DNA from: Microbispora rosea
Lineage (GTDB): Bacteria; Actinomycetota; Actinomycetes; Streptosporangiales; Streptosporangiaceae
NCBI RefSeq assembly: GCF_900156315.1
Contig: NZ_FTNI01000003.1
Span: forward strand, 310,001-374,000
Direction: 5' to 3'
Length of the DNA stretch: 64,000 bases
Of this stretch, positions 36,336 to 45,375 are shown piece by piece (the stretch's first letter is position 1; every line of letters begins with the position of its first letter). Made by a program: the position numbers and the translations under genes. The notes beneath the pieces are model-generated. The model saw nothing but the letters and a program-made list of their open reading frames with translations, was not told the origin of the DNA and did not search any database.

Positions 36336-36346
36336 TGAAACTTTCA
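36336..36346. promoter_or_regulatory. GAAANTTTC box 1 (perfect palindrome) upstream of xylanase
   Basis: TGAAACTTTCA, arms TGAAA/TTTCA around one base. Resembles the GAAA-N-TTTC elements described upstream of actinomycete xylan genes (BxlR/XlnR-type control); regulator not in the window. Confidence 0.65.
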
Positions 36347-36376
36347 TTCAACTCTCCCATCCAACTCGCAGCCTGC

Positions 36377-36387
36377 CGAAACTTTCA
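36377..36387. promoter_or_regulatory. GAAANTTTC box 2 upstream of xylanase
   Basis: CGAAACTTTCA, 41 bp after box 1 (about four helical turns), so on the same DNA face. Confidence 0.65.
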
Positions 36388-36443
36388 GAGCACGGATGCC
36401 AGATGCTTAACCAATTTTGCACACCAGCACTGCACAGGTATCC

Positions 36444-36454
36444 CGAAAGTTTCC
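36444..36454. promoter_or_regulatory. GAAANTTTC box 3 upstream of xylanase
   Basis: CGAAAGTTTCC, 10 bp before the putative -35. A further half-site AAGTTTCGG follows at 36469-36477 inside the promoter. Confidence 0.6.
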
Positions 36455-36463
36455 GTTGAAGGC

Positions 36464-36492
36464 TTGACAAGTTTCGGAGACGTTTCCACACT
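36464..36492 (+). promoter_or_regulatory. Putative promoter of the xylanase gene
   Basis: Consensus -35 TTGACA at 36464-36469, 17-bp spacer, weak -10 CACACT at 36487-36492. The same weak-A/C -10 form is seen before the GH48 gene. It is 160 bp from the ATG and overlapped by a GAAANTTTC half-site, which fits repression. Confidence 0.5.
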
Positions 36493-36632
36493 GATCCTCC
36501 GAGGCGGTCCCCCGCCCCCAAGTGGTGGTGCACGGCAGGGGGCCGCCGATCACGGCGCCCTGGTGGTGTGCGTCCTCAAGCGACGAGGCGCGGCGTCGGT
36601 CTCATGGGAACCTCCGCGTTCCCCCTTGGTGA

Positions 36633-38156
<1,524 letters not shown>

Positions 38157-38223
38157 GCACGACGGGTCCGGCCAGGCCGGTTCGTCGCCCCTGCCGGGCG
38201 CGATGACCGGAGCCGGGACCACG

Positions 38224-38253
38224 GCCGCGGCGGCCACGACAAGCCGCCGCGGC
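38224..38253 (+). terminator. Hairpin after the xylanase gene
   Basis: 11-bp perfect stem GCCGCGGCGGC / GCCGCCGCGGC with an 8-nt loop, 68 bp past the xylanase stop. Confidence 0.65.
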
Positions 38254-38359
38254 ACCCGGACCCACCGGCCCGGAGCCATCTGAACGGGACCCATCTGATC
38301 TGGGCCGGCTCCGCCCTGCTGAGCCGTTCCTCCTGGCCCCTTTTCCCCACCTGCAGGCG

Positions 38360-38394
38360 ATGGCCTCCGGTGCGCGCGTCGCACCGGAGGCCAT
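38360..38394. terminator. Strong bidirectional terminator
   Basis: 15-bp perfect stem (ATGGCCTCCGGTGCG / CGCACCGGAGGCCAT), 5-nt loop, followed by GCGTTT. It lies between the convergent xylanase and DUF574 methyltransferase genes and serves both strands. Confidence 0.85.
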
Positions 38395-38425
38395 GCGTTT
38401 GCCCGTACGTCTCTCTCGTCCGGGG

Positions 38426-39265
38426 TCAGGGCTTGACCGCGAGGGCGCCGTAGGCCCAGGCGTGACCTCCGGGGATCCGCTCCCGGTCCTTGTACTGGTC
38501 CGGCCGCCACTGCACCACCTCGGTCACGCCCGGCTCCAGCACCTTCCAGCCGTCGAAGAACCGCAGCACCTGGTCGAGGGTGCGGGGCACCATGGGCGCG
38601 GTGCTGTTGTCGTAGGGCTTGGTGAACTCCTCCTCGCGCACTTCGGGGGCGAAGTCGAGCGTGATGTGCGACAGCAGCAGGTGGCTGCCCGAGGGCACGG
38701 CGGCCTTGAAGGTCTCGACCAGGCCGTACGGATCCTCGTCGTCGGTGAGGAAGTGCAGGACGCCTGCCAGGATGACGGCCACCGGACGGTCGAAGTCGAT
38801 CACACCTCGGACCTCGGGGTGGGACAGGATCGCCTTCGGCTGCCGCATGTCGGCCTCGATCACCGAGGTCATCCCCGTGGGGCTGCCGGTCAGCAGGGCG
38901 CGGCCGTGCACCAGGACGATGGGGTCGTTGTCCACGTACGCCACCCTGGCCCTGGGGTTGGCCTGCTGAGCGATCTCGTGCGTGTTGCCCTGAGTGGGGA
39001 TGCCGGTGCCGATGTCGAGGAACTGCGTCATTCCGGCCTCGGTGGCGAGATGACGCACCGCCCGGCGGAGGAAGGCGCGGTGGGCGCGGACGCCCTCACG
39101 GGTGCCCGGCGATACCTTCAGGAGGTGTTCGGCCGCCTCGCGGTCGGCCGCGAAGTTGTCCTTTCCGCCCAGCAGATAGTCGTATATCCGGGCCGGATGC
39201 GGAATCGCGGTGTTGATTCGCGGGACGGGTCTGGCGGCCGGATCGGGGTCCGTCGTCTCTGGCAT
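38426..39265 (-). CDS. DUF574-type SAM-dependent methyltransferase, copy 1
   Basis: A 279-residue member of the actinomycete-specific DUF574 (Methyltransf_19) family. Markers: INTAIPHPARIYDYLLGGKDNFAADREAAE at the N-terminus, FLDIGTGIPTQGNTHEIAQ (SAM-binding motif I), VAYVDNDPIVLVHGRALL, and LAGVLHFLTDDEDPYGLV. Such genes occur in many copies in Streptosporangiaceae and Streptomyces; their substrates are not known. A second copy is at 44140. Confidence 0.92.
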   Translation of the reverse strand: MPETTDPDPAARPVPRINTAIPHPARIYDYLLGGKDNFAADREAAEHLLKVSPGTREGVRAHRAFLRRAVRHLATEAGMTQFLDIGTGIPTQGNTHEIAQQANPRARVAYVDNDPIVLVHGRALLTGSPTGMTSVIEADMRQPKAILSHPEVRGVIDFDRPVAVILAGVLHFLTDDEDPYGLVETFKAAVPSGSHLLLSHITLDFAPEVREEEFTKPYDNSTAPMVPRTLDQVLRFFDGWKVLEPGVTEVVQWRPDQYKDRERIPGGHAWAYGALAVKP

Positions 39266-39274
39266 CGGTGCTCC

Positions 39275-39586
39275 TTACCGTCGTCTCTCATCGACACGAG
39301 GACACGTGGGCGGCCGGATGACCGGCACGACGGTCATCACCACCCGCGAACCGCCATCGAAACTTTCTCGATATTCAATGTAATTTTCGGAGAGACGGTA
39401 TTCGCCTACCAGGATTCGGGTCAAGTCGGGCGGCCTGTCATCGCTCAGCCACGGACCGGCTGGTAGGCCGGCCTGGCTCCCGCGAACTCCTTTGTCCCGC
39501 CAATTCCCGCATAAAGCACAAATAACAGCCCGAGCGGGCAATATGGCACTTTTCTCCTGATTCGCGGCTGATTCCACCACCGACAT
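39275..39586 (-). CDS. Doubtful small hypothetical protein
   Basis: An open frame of 103 codons ending 9 bp before the DUF574 start. Its third-position GC is much lower than in neighbouring genes and no domain is recognised, so it may simply be part of the promoter region. Listed because nothing else explains the strand-consistent frame. Confidence 0.2.
   Translation of the reverse strand: MSVVESAANQEKSAILPARAVICALCGNWRDKGVRGSQAGLPAGPWLSDDRPPDLTRILVGEYRLSENYIEYRESFDGGSRVVMTVVPVIRPPTCPRVDERRR
39358..39368. promoter_or_regulatory. GAAANTTTC box between DUF574 methyltransferase and GNAT genes
   Basis: CGAAACTTTCT, matching the biomass-gene box in 9 core positions. Lies 93 bp upstream of the methyltransferase start. 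The 433-bp gap 39266-39698 is otherwise without clear signals. Confidence 0.35.
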
Positions 39587-39698
39587 CCGTCGGACGCTGC
39601 TGCCGGGAGCGCATCGCCGCTCCCCGCACCCGCGTCCGGCCGCCGGCTCGGCCCGTTAATCCCTTGCCGGTGGCGGGGGCAGGCGAGAGGCTGAGCGG

Positions 39699-40271
39699 AT
39701 GCTGATCCGACGGGAGAACCCCGGCGACGTGGAGGCCGTCCGCGCGGTCGTCGCCCTCGCCTTCGCGCCGTACCAGGCGGCCCGCACCCCCGGCCGCCCG
39801 GACGGGCTGCCGGCCGAGGTGACGTTGCTCGACGCGCTGCGCGCCGACCCCGGCTGGCTGCCGGAGCTGTCGCTCGTCGCGCCGGCACCGGCACCGGCAC
39901 CGGCAAAGGCGCCGGGCGGCGGGATCGCGGGTCACGTCGTCTGCACGAGGGCCCATGTGGGCGCCGTGCCCGTGCTCGGGCTCGGCCCGCTGTCCGTGCA
40001 CCCCGATCACCAGCGGCGGGGCGTCGGCTCGGCGCTCGTGCACGCCGCGCTCGGGGCGGCCGAGGCGCTCGGCGCGCCGCTGGTCGCACTGCTCGGCGAC
40101 CCCGCGTACTACTCGCGCTTCGGCTTCGAGCACGCGGAGACGCACGGCGTGACGGCGCCGGACCCGGCGTGGGGCGAGCACTTCCAGGTGCGGGTGTTCG
40201 AGCGACGGGTCCCGCCGCCGCGCGGGCCCTTCGTCTACGCGAAGCCCTTCTCGACTGTTGACGGCGTGTGA
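39699..40271 (+). CDS. GNAT N-acetyltransferase (YhbS-like)
   Basis: A 190-residue acetyltransferase with a clear acetyl-CoA site: LGPLSVHPDHQRRGVGSALVHAALGAAEALG (Q-R-R-G-V-G loop) followed by VALLGDPAYYSRFGFEHAETHGV, the YhbS-type substrate strand. Between strands it carries an Ala-Pro repeat (PAPAPAPAKAP). Substrate unknown. Confidence 0.88.
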   Translation: MLIRRENPGDVEAVRAVVALAFAPYQAARTPGRPDGLPAEVTLLDALRADPGWLPELSLVAPAPAPAPAKAPGGGIAGHVVCTRAHVGAVPVLGLGPLSVHPDHQRRGVGSALVHAALGAAEALGAPLVALLGDPAYYSRFGFEHAETHGVTAPDPAWGEHFQVRVFERRVPPPRGPFVYAKPFSTVDGV

Positions 40272-40293
40272 TCGATATGACAGTCAGCTCTAT

Positions 40294-41214
40294 GTGAAGA
40301 AGATTTTGGCGTGGCTCGTCCTCGTCGTCACGGTGACCGGCTGCCAGAGCGCCGCGGAGTCCGCGGCGCCGCCGCCCGTCCGCCCTCCGGGTTCGGCCAC
40401 GGTCGTCTCGCAGGAGACCGTGGACGAGCGGACGGACAAGCTCGTGATCGACTCCCCGGCCACGGGCGACCGGCGCTCGGTGTGGGTGCTGAAGCCCCCG
40501 GCCTGGAAACCGGGCTCCACCGGCTGGCGCGCGCTGTACCTGCTGCACGGCTGCTGCGCCGGCGGCGGCTGGGACTGGCTCAGGACGGGCGAGGTGGCTC
40601 GGCTGACCGCCCGCCTCGACGCCGTCGTCATCGTCCCCGAGGGTGGTTCGATGGGCTGGTACGCCGACTGGCGCGACGGCCCCGGCTGGGAGACGTTCCA
40701 CATGACCGAGGTGCCGCGCCTGGTCGAGCCGCGGTACGGCGTCGGCACGCGCCGCGCGGTCGCCGGTTTCTCGATGGGTGGCCTCGGCGCGTTCGTCTAC
40801 GCGGCCCGGCATCCGGGCGTGTTCGAGGCCGCGGCGTCGTTCTCCGGGGTGCTCGACACGCGCGACGACGTCGCCGGATATCGGGCGTTCATGGCGGACA
40901 ACGGCGTGGACACCGAGGATCTGTGGGGCGACCCGAGCGCGTGGCCGGAGCACAACCCCGCCGACCTGGCCGGGCGGCTGAAGGGCGTGCGCCTCTACGC
41001 GTCCTCCGGCAACGGCGAGCCGGGCCCGCTGGACCGCGGGGAAGGACCGGTCGATCAGACCGAGGCCGCGATCATGCGGCAGAACCGGAACTTCGCCGGG
41101 GCCGCGGAGAGGGCCGGGGTGAAGGTGACGACCGATTTCTACGGAAACGGCACCCACACCTGGCCGTACTGGATCCGTTCGTTCGAACGTGCGCTCCCGC
41201 TTCTCCTACCCTGA
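40294..41214 (+). CDS. Lipoprotein esterase, alpha/beta-hydrolase (esterase D / antigen 85-like)
   Basis: A 306-residue protein with a short lipoprotein signal (VKKILAWLVLVVTVTGC; lipobox VTGC) followed by an S/A/P linker. The alpha/beta-hydrolase domain has LYLLHGCCAGGGWDWL, VVIVPEGGSMGWYADW and the nucleophile elbow GFSMGGLGAF; the Asp and His are likely in the SSGNGEPG and GNGTHTWPYW segments. The W-Y-A-D-W and THTWPYW elements are typical of the antigen 85/esterase D superfamily. The GTG at 40294 is chosen because it begins the signal; upstream TTG is unlikely. Anchored outside the membrane; substrate probably an ester of a lipid or sugar. Confidence 0.8.
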   Translation: MKKILAWLVLVVTVTGCQSAAESAAPPPVRPPGSATVVSQETVDERTDKLVIDSPATGDRRSVWVLKPPAWKPGSTGWRALYLLHGCCAGGGWDWLRTGEVARLTARLDAVVIVPEGGSMGWYADWRDGPGWETFHMTEVPRLVEPRYGVGTRRAVAGFSMGGLGAFVYAARHPGVFEAAASFSGVLDTRDDVAGYRAFMADNGVDTEDLWGDPSAWPEHNPADLAGRLKGVRLYASSGNGEPGPLDRGEGPVDQTEAAIMRQNRNFAGAAERAGVKVTTDFYGNGTHTWPYWIRSFERALPLLLP

Positions 41215-41218
41215 ACGC

Positions 41219-42904
41219 ATGGGACGGGCCAATGACGAGGCAGCCGCGGCGCTGCAGGAGTACGCCGAGCTTTTCGCGCTGAACGGCGGGGACGCCTTCC
41301 GGGTGCGCAGCTACCAGAAGGCGGCCAAGTCGATCGCGGGATTCCCCGGAGACCTCGGAGAGACCGACGTCCGGTCGATCCCGGGGGTGGGCGAGGCGAT
41401 CGCCAAGAAGGTCGAGGAGTTCCTCGAACGCGGCAGCTTCCGCCAGCTCGACGACCTGCGGGGCAAGGTGCCCGAGGGGGTGCGCAGGCTGACCCGGATC
41501 CCCTCGCTCGGCCCGAAGAAGGCGCTGTTCCTCTTCCAGGAGCTCGGCATCGACTCCCCCGCCGCTCTGGCCGGCGCGATCCGGGACGGCCGCCTGAAGG
41601 GCCTGCGCGGCTTCGGCGCCAAGACCGAGGAGAACCTGCTCAAGGGCATCGAGCACATGGAGCGGTCGGGCGACCGGGTCCACCTCGGCGTCGCGACGGA
41701 TCTCGCGGAGCGGGTCATCGCCTCGCTGCCGGCCGACCGGATCGCCTTCGCCGGGTCGCTGCGGCGGATGAGCGAGACGATCGGCGACATCGACATCCTC
41801 GCCGTCGGCGATCCCGGCCTGATGGAGCTGTTCGCGCGGCAGCCGTACGTCACCGAGATCGTCGCGAAGGGCGAGCGGAAGACCTCGGTCAGGACCGACC
41901 GCGGCCTCCAGGTCGACCTGCGGCTCGTTCCCGCCGAGTCGTGGGGCGCTGCGATGATCTACTTCACCGGCAGCAAGGAGCACAACGTCCGCATCCGGGA
42001 GATGGCGGTCAAGAAGGGCTGGAAGCTGTCGGAGTACGGGCTGTTCGACGGCGAGCGCCTCATCGCGTCGGAGACCGAGGAGGAGATCTACCAGGCGCTC
42101 GGCATGGCGTGGGTGCACCCGGCGCTGCGCGAGGACGGCGGCGAGGTGGAGGCCGCGCTGCGGGGCGAGCTGCCGCGTCTGGTCGAGCTGCACGACCTGC
42201 GGGGCGACCTGCACACCCACACCGACCTCACCGACGGCATCGCCTCACTGGAGGACATGGTGGCCGCCGCCGCGATGCGCGGCTACTCCTACTACGCCGT
42301 GACCGACCACGCGCCCGACCTGGTCATGCAGCGGATGACCCTCGACAAGGCCCTCGCCCAGCGTGGCCGCATCGCCGAGTTGCAGGCGAGATATCCGGAC
42401 ATGCGGCTGCTGCACGGCAGCGAGTTGAACATCGCCCCGGACGGCTCCGTGGACTGGCCGGCCGAGGTGCTGGCCGGGTTCGACGTCTGCGTCGCGTCCG
42501 TGCACTCGCACTTCACCCAGTCGCGGGAGGAGATGACCCGCCGTTTCATCGCGGCGTGCGAGAACCCGCACGTCCACGTGATCGGCCACCCCACGACGCG
42601 CAAGATCGGCAAGCGGCCGCCGGTGGACGCGGACTGGGACGCGGTGTTCCGCGCCGCCGCCAGAACCGGCACGATCATGGAGATCGACTCCTACCCCGAC
42701 CGGGCCGACCTGCCCTCCGACCTCGTACGGCTCGCGCGCCACCACGGCGTGAAGTTCTCCGTCGACAGTGACTCCCACGCCGTGCCGCATCTGGCCCACC
42801 AGAGGTTCGGCGTGGGCATCGCCCAGCGGGCCTGGCTCACCCCGGACGACGTGGTGAACACCTGGCCCCTCGACCGCCTACTGGCCCACCTGGGCAGGGC
42901 CTGA
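41219..42904 (+). CDS. polX: PolX-type DNA polymerase beta-like / PHP exonuclease
   Basis: A 561-residue bacterial family X polymerase for gap repair. It has an N-terminal HhH domain (GVGEAIAKKVEEFLERG; RIPSLGPKKALFLFQELG). The polymerase palm follows with GSLRRMSETIGDIDILAV (catalytic DxD) and GLQVDLRLV (third Asp). A C-terminal PHP domain from about residue 325 has DLRGDLHTHTDLTDG, VTDHA, HGSELNIAPDG, SVHSHF and IGHPT, supplying His/Asp ligands of the 3'-5' exonuclease. Full length and canonical. The stop of the esterase gene is 4 bp before this ATG, so the two may be co-transcribed. Confidence 0.93.
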   Translation: MGRANDEAAAALQEYAELFALNGGDAFRVRSYQKAAKSIAGFPGDLGETDVRSIPGVGEAIAKKVEEFLERGSFRQLDDLRGKVPEGVRRLTRIPSLGPKKALFLFQELGIDSPAALAGAIRDGRLKGLRGFGAKTEENLLKGIEHMERSGDRVHLGVATDLAERVIASLPADRIAFAGSLRRMSETIGDIDILAVGDPGLMELFARQPYVTEIVAKGERKTSVRTDRGLQVDLRLVPAESWGAAMIYFTGSKEHNVRIREMAVKKGWKLSEYGLFDGERLIASETEEEIYQALGMAWVHPALREDGGEVEAALRGELPRLVELHDLRGDLHTHTDLTDGIASLEDMVAAAAMRGYSYYAVTDHAPDLVMQRMTLDKALAQRGRIAELQARYPDMRLLHGSELNIAPDGSVDWPAEVLAGFDVCVASVHSHFTQSREEMTRRFIAACENPHVHVIGHPTTRKIGKRPPVDADWDAVFRAAARTGTIMEIDSYPDRADLPSDLVRLARHHGVKFSVDSDSHAVPHLAHQRFGVGIAQRAWLTPDDVVNTWPLDRLLAHLGRA

Positions 42905-42935
42905 CCCCTCACAGCACACCCGAGTTCCACCGGTC

Positions 42936-43010
42936 CCTGTCCCTAAAGCTCCTGTCCCTAAAGCTCCTGTCCCTAAAGCTCCTGCCCCTACAGTTCCTGT
43001 CCCTACAGTT
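42936..43010. repeat. 15-bp tandem repeat, five copies, duplicating the stop codon of the XRE gene
   Basis: Units CCTGTCCCTAAAGCT (three) then CCTGCCCCTACAGTT and CCTGTCCCTACAGTT, at 42936, 42951, 42966, 42981 and 42996. On the minus strand each copy is CAG-GAR-CTK-TAG-GGR in the frame of the XRE gene, so the gene end (Q-E-L-stop) is followed by four further in-frame copies of the same stop. Confidence 0.92.
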
Positions 43011-43908
43011 CCTGGAGCATCGCGCGCAGCATGGTCACGGTGTCGCGGGCCGACTCGGCCTGCACGCTGAGGTCGTTCATCACGGCGGTGTAGTCGTCCA
43101 CGTCCTCCTGCTTGTCGAGGTACAGCGCGCTGCTGAGCTGTTCGAGATAGACGACGTCGGGCAGGTCGGGCTCGGCGAACCGCAGGATGGTGAAGGGGCC
43201 GCCCACGGCGGGGTGGCCCCCGGCCCGGAAGGGCAGGATCTGCAGGGTGACGTCCGGACGCGCGGCGGCCTCGATCAGGTGCTCGATCTGGCGGCGGTGC
43301 ACGGCCCGCCCGCCCAGAGGACGGCGCAGCGCCGACTCGTCCACCACCGACCACACACGGGGCCCGTCGGCCTGGTCCAGGAGCCGCTGACGACGCATGC
43401 GCAGACCGACGCGGCGGTCGACGTCGGACTCCGGCGTCCCGCGATGCCGCAGCCGGATCGCCGCCCGCGCGTAGTCCTCGGTCTGCAGCAGGCTGTGCAC
43501 GAACTGGACCTCGTACGTGCGGATCGTGGCCGCCGCCTCCTCCAGCCCGACGTACACCTCGAACCAGCCGGGCAGCAGGTCGCCGTACTGGTGCCACCAG
43601 CCGGGGGTGCCCGCCTGCTCGGCGAGCGCCAGCATCGTCTCCCGTTCCCCGCTGTCGACCACGCCGTACAGCGTGAGCAGGTCGGCCACGTCGCGTCGTT
43701 TGAAGGGGGTGCGGCCCAGCTCCAGCCGGCAGATCTTCGACGTGGAGGCACGGATGGCGTGCCCGGCCTGCTCGCGGCTGATGTTCCTGGCCTCGCGGAG
43801 CCGGCGCAGCTGGGCGCCGAGCATCATGCGCACCACCGTCGGCCCGCCCCGCGGCTGAACCGGCCGTCCGTCCGGAAGAGTCGCGGCCTCCGGTCGAGCC
43901 GAGATCAT
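43003..43908 (-). CDS. XRE-family regulator with DUF5753 domain
   Basis: A 301-residue regulator: HTH at about residues 30-75 (LGAQLRRLREARNISREQAGHAIRASTSKICRLELGR) and a DUF5753 domain beyond (YGDLLPGWFEVYVGLEEAAATIRTYEVQFVHSLLQTEDYARA; LQILPFRAGGHPAVGGPFTILRF; LPDVVYLEQLSSALYLD). These are abundant in actinomycetes, often beside DUF574 methyltransferase genes or DUF397 genes; here one lies divergent at 44140. GGGGAGGA precedes ATG 43908. The 3' end has been multiplied by a tandem repeat (42936-43010). Confidence 0.92.
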   Translation of the reverse strand: MISARPEAATLPDGRPVQPRGGPTVVRMMLGAQLRRLREARNISREQAGHAIRASTSKICRLELGRTPFKRRDVADLLTLYGVVDSGERETMLALAEQAGTPGWWHQYGDLLPGWFEVYVGLEEAAATIRTYEVQFVHSLLQTEDYARAAIRLRHRGTPESDVDRRVGLRMRRQRLLDQADGPRVWSVVDESALRRPLGGRAVHRRQIEHLIEAAARPDVTLQILPFRAGGHPAVGGPFTILRFAEPDLPDVVYLEQLSSALYLDKQEDVDDYTAVMNDLSVQAESARDTVTMLRAMLQEL

Positions 43909-44139
43909 CTCTGTCCTCCCCGCTATGGGCCTCGTCGTGCCGGCCGTACGCCGGCGTCCCCGGTGACGGGATGCTATCGGGGCGAACGCGGCCGTCACCG
44001 CACTTTCCGCGCGACCCGGGTGGTTGCGTGCCGGAGCTTGATCGGAAAGGATGGGCGCCACGCGCGATCTGCCAGCACCCAGCGGAGGTCACTGACGCGG
44101 GTGCGGTCGTCTCTCCGTTCCGACCGATCCGAGGCCCCC

Positions 44140-44955
44140 ATGAGCGACACTCCTTCCACCGACGACCCCGGCGTCCGCAGGATCGACAGCAGCGTGCCGC
44201 ACTCGGCTCGCGTCTGGAACTACTTCCTGGGGGGCAAGGACCACTACCCGGTCGACAGAGAGGCCGGGGAACGCATCCGCGGCGTCTTCCCCGGAATGGT
44301 GGACATCGCCCGCCAGTCGCGGCAGATGCTCGTGCGCACCGTCGGCTATCTCGCCGGCGAGGCGGGAATCCGCCAGTTCCTCGACATCGGCACGGGCCTG
44401 CCCACCGTCGACAACACCCACGAGGTCGCCCAGCGGCTGGCCCCGGCGTCCCGGATCGTCTACGTCGACAACGACCCCCTGGTGCTGGTGCACGCCCAGG
44501 CGCTGCTGACCAGCACCCCCGAGGGGGCGACCGACTACATCGAGGCCGACGTGCGCGACCCCGGCCGCATCCTGCGGGAGGCGGCCAGAACGCTCGACTT
44601 CGCACAGCCGACCGCGCTCATGCTGATGGGCATCCTCGGCCTGGTCGCGGACTACGACGAGGCGCGCGACATCGTGCGCCGACTGCTGGAGGCCCTGCCC
44701 TCCGGCAGCTATCTCGCGCTCTACGACGGCTCCGACACCGACCCGGCGTACGTCAAGGCGCTGGGCGGCTACAACGCGGGCAGCGGCGCCGCCCCTTACA
44801 CGCCGCGCAGCCCCGAGCAGATCGAGGGCTACTTCACCGGCCTGGACCTGCTCGAACCGGGCATCGTCTCGGTGTCGCACTGGCGGGCGGAGGACAACCC
44901 GTGGGGCGAGCCCCGCGAGGTGGCGTGCTACGGGGGAGTCGCGCGCAAGCCCTGA
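44140..44955 (+). CDS. DUF574-type SAM-dependent methyltransferase, copy 2
   Basis: A 271-residue DUF574-family protein, paralogue of the one at 38426: IDSSVPHSARVWNYFLGGKDHYPVDREAGERI, FLDIGTGLPTVDNTHEVAQ, IVYVDNDPLVLVHAQALL, LMLMGILGLVADYDEARDIV and ALPSGSYLALYDGSD. Divergent from the DUF5753 XRE regulator across 231 bp. Substrate unknown. ATG 44140 has only a weak GAGG upstream. Confidence 0.92.
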   Translation: MSDTPSTDDPGVRRIDSSVPHSARVWNYFLGGKDHYPVDREAGERIRGVFPGMVDIARQSRQMLVRTVGYLAGEAGIRQFLDIGTGLPTVDNTHEVAQRLAPASRIVYVDNDPLVLVHAQALLTSTPEGATDYIEADVRDPGRILREAARTLDFAQPTALMLMGILGLVADYDEARDIVRRLLEALPSGSYLALYDGSDTDPAYVKALGGYNAGSGAAPYTPRSPEQIEGYFTGLDLLEPGIVSVSHWRAEDNPWGEPREVACYGGVARKP

Positions 44956-45375
44956 CCCGCGGGCCGGATCGATCGCCCGAGCCGCATCGGACCGCGACCA
45001 CGCCTCGGCCACGACCACGCGTCGGATCGCGGCCACGTTCGTCTTCGGCGAGTCACGGACGCTCCTGAACATCCCCCGGCGGCACGTGGGAGAAATGCGG
45101 CGGTAACCCGGCGCGGCGATGATGGTCACGGTGCGCAGGCGGGTGATTATCGTGCGCCAGGGACCGCCGCGGGGTGTGCGGACCTCCGTCCGGGACCTCC
45201 GTGGGGACCCCGGTGTGGGGACCTCGGTGTGGGGACCTCGGTGTGCGGCCTCCGACGTGCGACCCCAGGTGTGCGGGCGCGCGGCGCAGGGGCAGTGCAC
45301 CCCGGTGGTGGGCCCGTCGGCGGGACCGGCCGGGCGCCTGTGCGGATCGGGCGGCGTGAGCGGGAGGATGACGAG
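44956..45375. other. Intergenic region with short repeats before the WS/DGAT gene
   Basis: 420 bp. No gene accepted; frames present lack domains and ribosome-binding sites. A 14-bp tandem repeat is at 45199-45252, and GGGAGGA at 45362-45368 serves the next gene. Confidence 0.5.
45199..45252. repeat. 14-bp tandem repeat, about four copies
   Basis: Unit GGTGTGGGGACCTC, two exact copies (45212, 45226) flanked by degenerate ones (CCGTGGGGACCCC before; GGTGTGCGGCCTCC after). Further GT-rich decayed copies continue to about 45290. Confidence 0.8.

Noticed and set aside
42936-43010. CRISPR array or promoter iterons
   Set aside because: Units are 15 bp without spacers and match the coding end of the XRE gene.
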